Assembly (NCBI GenBank): GCA_000434295.1
Contig: HF994932.1
Location: 1-13,373, forward strand
Direction: 5' to 3'
DNA from: Acetobacter sp. CAG:977
GTDB taxonomy: Bacteria > Pseudomonadota > Alphaproteobacteria > CAAGCB01 > CAG-977
Length of the DNA stretch: 13,373 nt
Below, piece after piece: positions 13,173-13,373 of this stretch. A model generated the notes under the pieces. The model was not told the DNA's origin and did no database searches. It was given only the letters and a program-made list of their open reading frames with translations. Position 1 is the stretch's first letter, and each line of letters begins with the position of its first letter. Made by a program: the position numbers and the translations under genes.

Positions 13173-13373
13173 TTACCGTTGTTGTTCAAATTCGGCGACG
13201 GCTTCACGCACTTCATGCGCCGAAGACATCTTCAATGCCCGCTGTGCCAGTTCGCGGCATTTTTCATAAGACAAACCGCGTACCAAAGCTTTGATGCCGG
13301 GAATCGCAGGTGCCGCAACGCTTAATTCCGAAACGCCCAGCCCGACCAAAAGCGGAACGGCGGCTTCTTCGCC
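13173..13373 (-). CDS. PTS phosphoenolpyruvate-protein phosphotransferase (enzyme I), C-terminal part
   Basis: Partial gene entering from the right edge; only the last 66 codons are present, ending in TAA at 13173-13175. The translated end has PLLVGLGVSELSVAAPAIPGIKALVR followed in part by CRELAQRALKMSSAHEVRE (quoted in two pieces that adjoin closely). This is the usual C-terminus of enzyme I: end of the PEP-binding barrel, the LGVxELSV strand and the final helices. Enzyme I takes phosphate from PEP and passes it to HPr. In Alphaproteobacteria with a GlcNAc PTS this protein is often an EIIA-HPr-EI fusion; that part lies outside the window, so ptsI, ptsP and nagF cannot be told apart. It is 18 bp upstream of the permease gene on the same strand. 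Confidence 0.85.
   Translation of the reverse strand, partial: GEEAAVPLLVGLGVSELSVAAPAIPGIKALVRGLSYEKCRELAQRALKMSSAHEVREAVAEFEQQR

Noticed and set aside
1..13373. CRISPR arrays, tRNA or rRNA genes, insertion sequences and attachment sites
   Set aside because: I saw no regularly spaced direct repeats, no cloverleaf or rRNA motifs, no transposase motifs and no terminal repeats flanking an insertion. Visual reading may miss short or degenerate examples.

Overview
The window looks like chromosomal DNA of an alphaproteobacterium, probably a host-associated and partly anaerobic one. The gene orders accB-accC-aat and SDR reductase-uvrC-pgsA are, from memory, typical of Alphaproteobacteria. Codon use is moderately GC-rich in most genes. 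Rubrerythrin and ferritin suggest life with low oxygen and iron/peroxide stress. A complete-looking N-acetylglucosamine/glucose PTS suggests growth on amino sugars. No species can be named from this sequence alone.

Layout. Positions 1-2122 (+) hold the end of accB, then accC and aat, tightly packed. Ferritin (2180-2677, +) has its own ribosome binding site and a clean terminator. Next is a 680-codon gene (to 4817, +) that joins an N-terminal DUF4114-like beta-rich region to a C-terminal FolM/pteridine-reductase-type SDR. A 344-bp AT-rich intergenic region follows (4818-5161). It has a perfect DnaA box, a perfect CtrA-type box, a perfect IHF-consensus match and several dyads, so it is a candidate replication origin or cell-cycle-controlled promoter. 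Then come uvrC (5162-7048, +), an inner-membrane LTA-synthase/phosphoglycerol-transferase-like gene (7104-8916, +) broken by a C10 tract, and pgsA (8997-9572, +). The right part is on the minus strand: cysK, rubrerythrin, a GlcNAc-type PTS EIICB with an extra degenerate EIIB-like tail, and the end of PTS enzyme I.

Functions. accBC starts fatty acid synthesis and pgsA makes the anionic phospholipid phosphatidylglycerol, the usual donor for phosphoglycerol transferases. An LTA-synthase-like enzyme beside pgsA therefore makes metabolic sense. Its C10 tract is the strongest candidate for a switch in the window: one base fewer gives an uninterrupted 603-residue enzyme, while the form seen here is out of frame. 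The PTS pair at the right edge is an operon (18-bp gap). The most notable points are the C10 contingency-like tract, the origin-like intergenic region, the DUF4114-SDR fusion and the second EIIB-like domain of the PTS permease.
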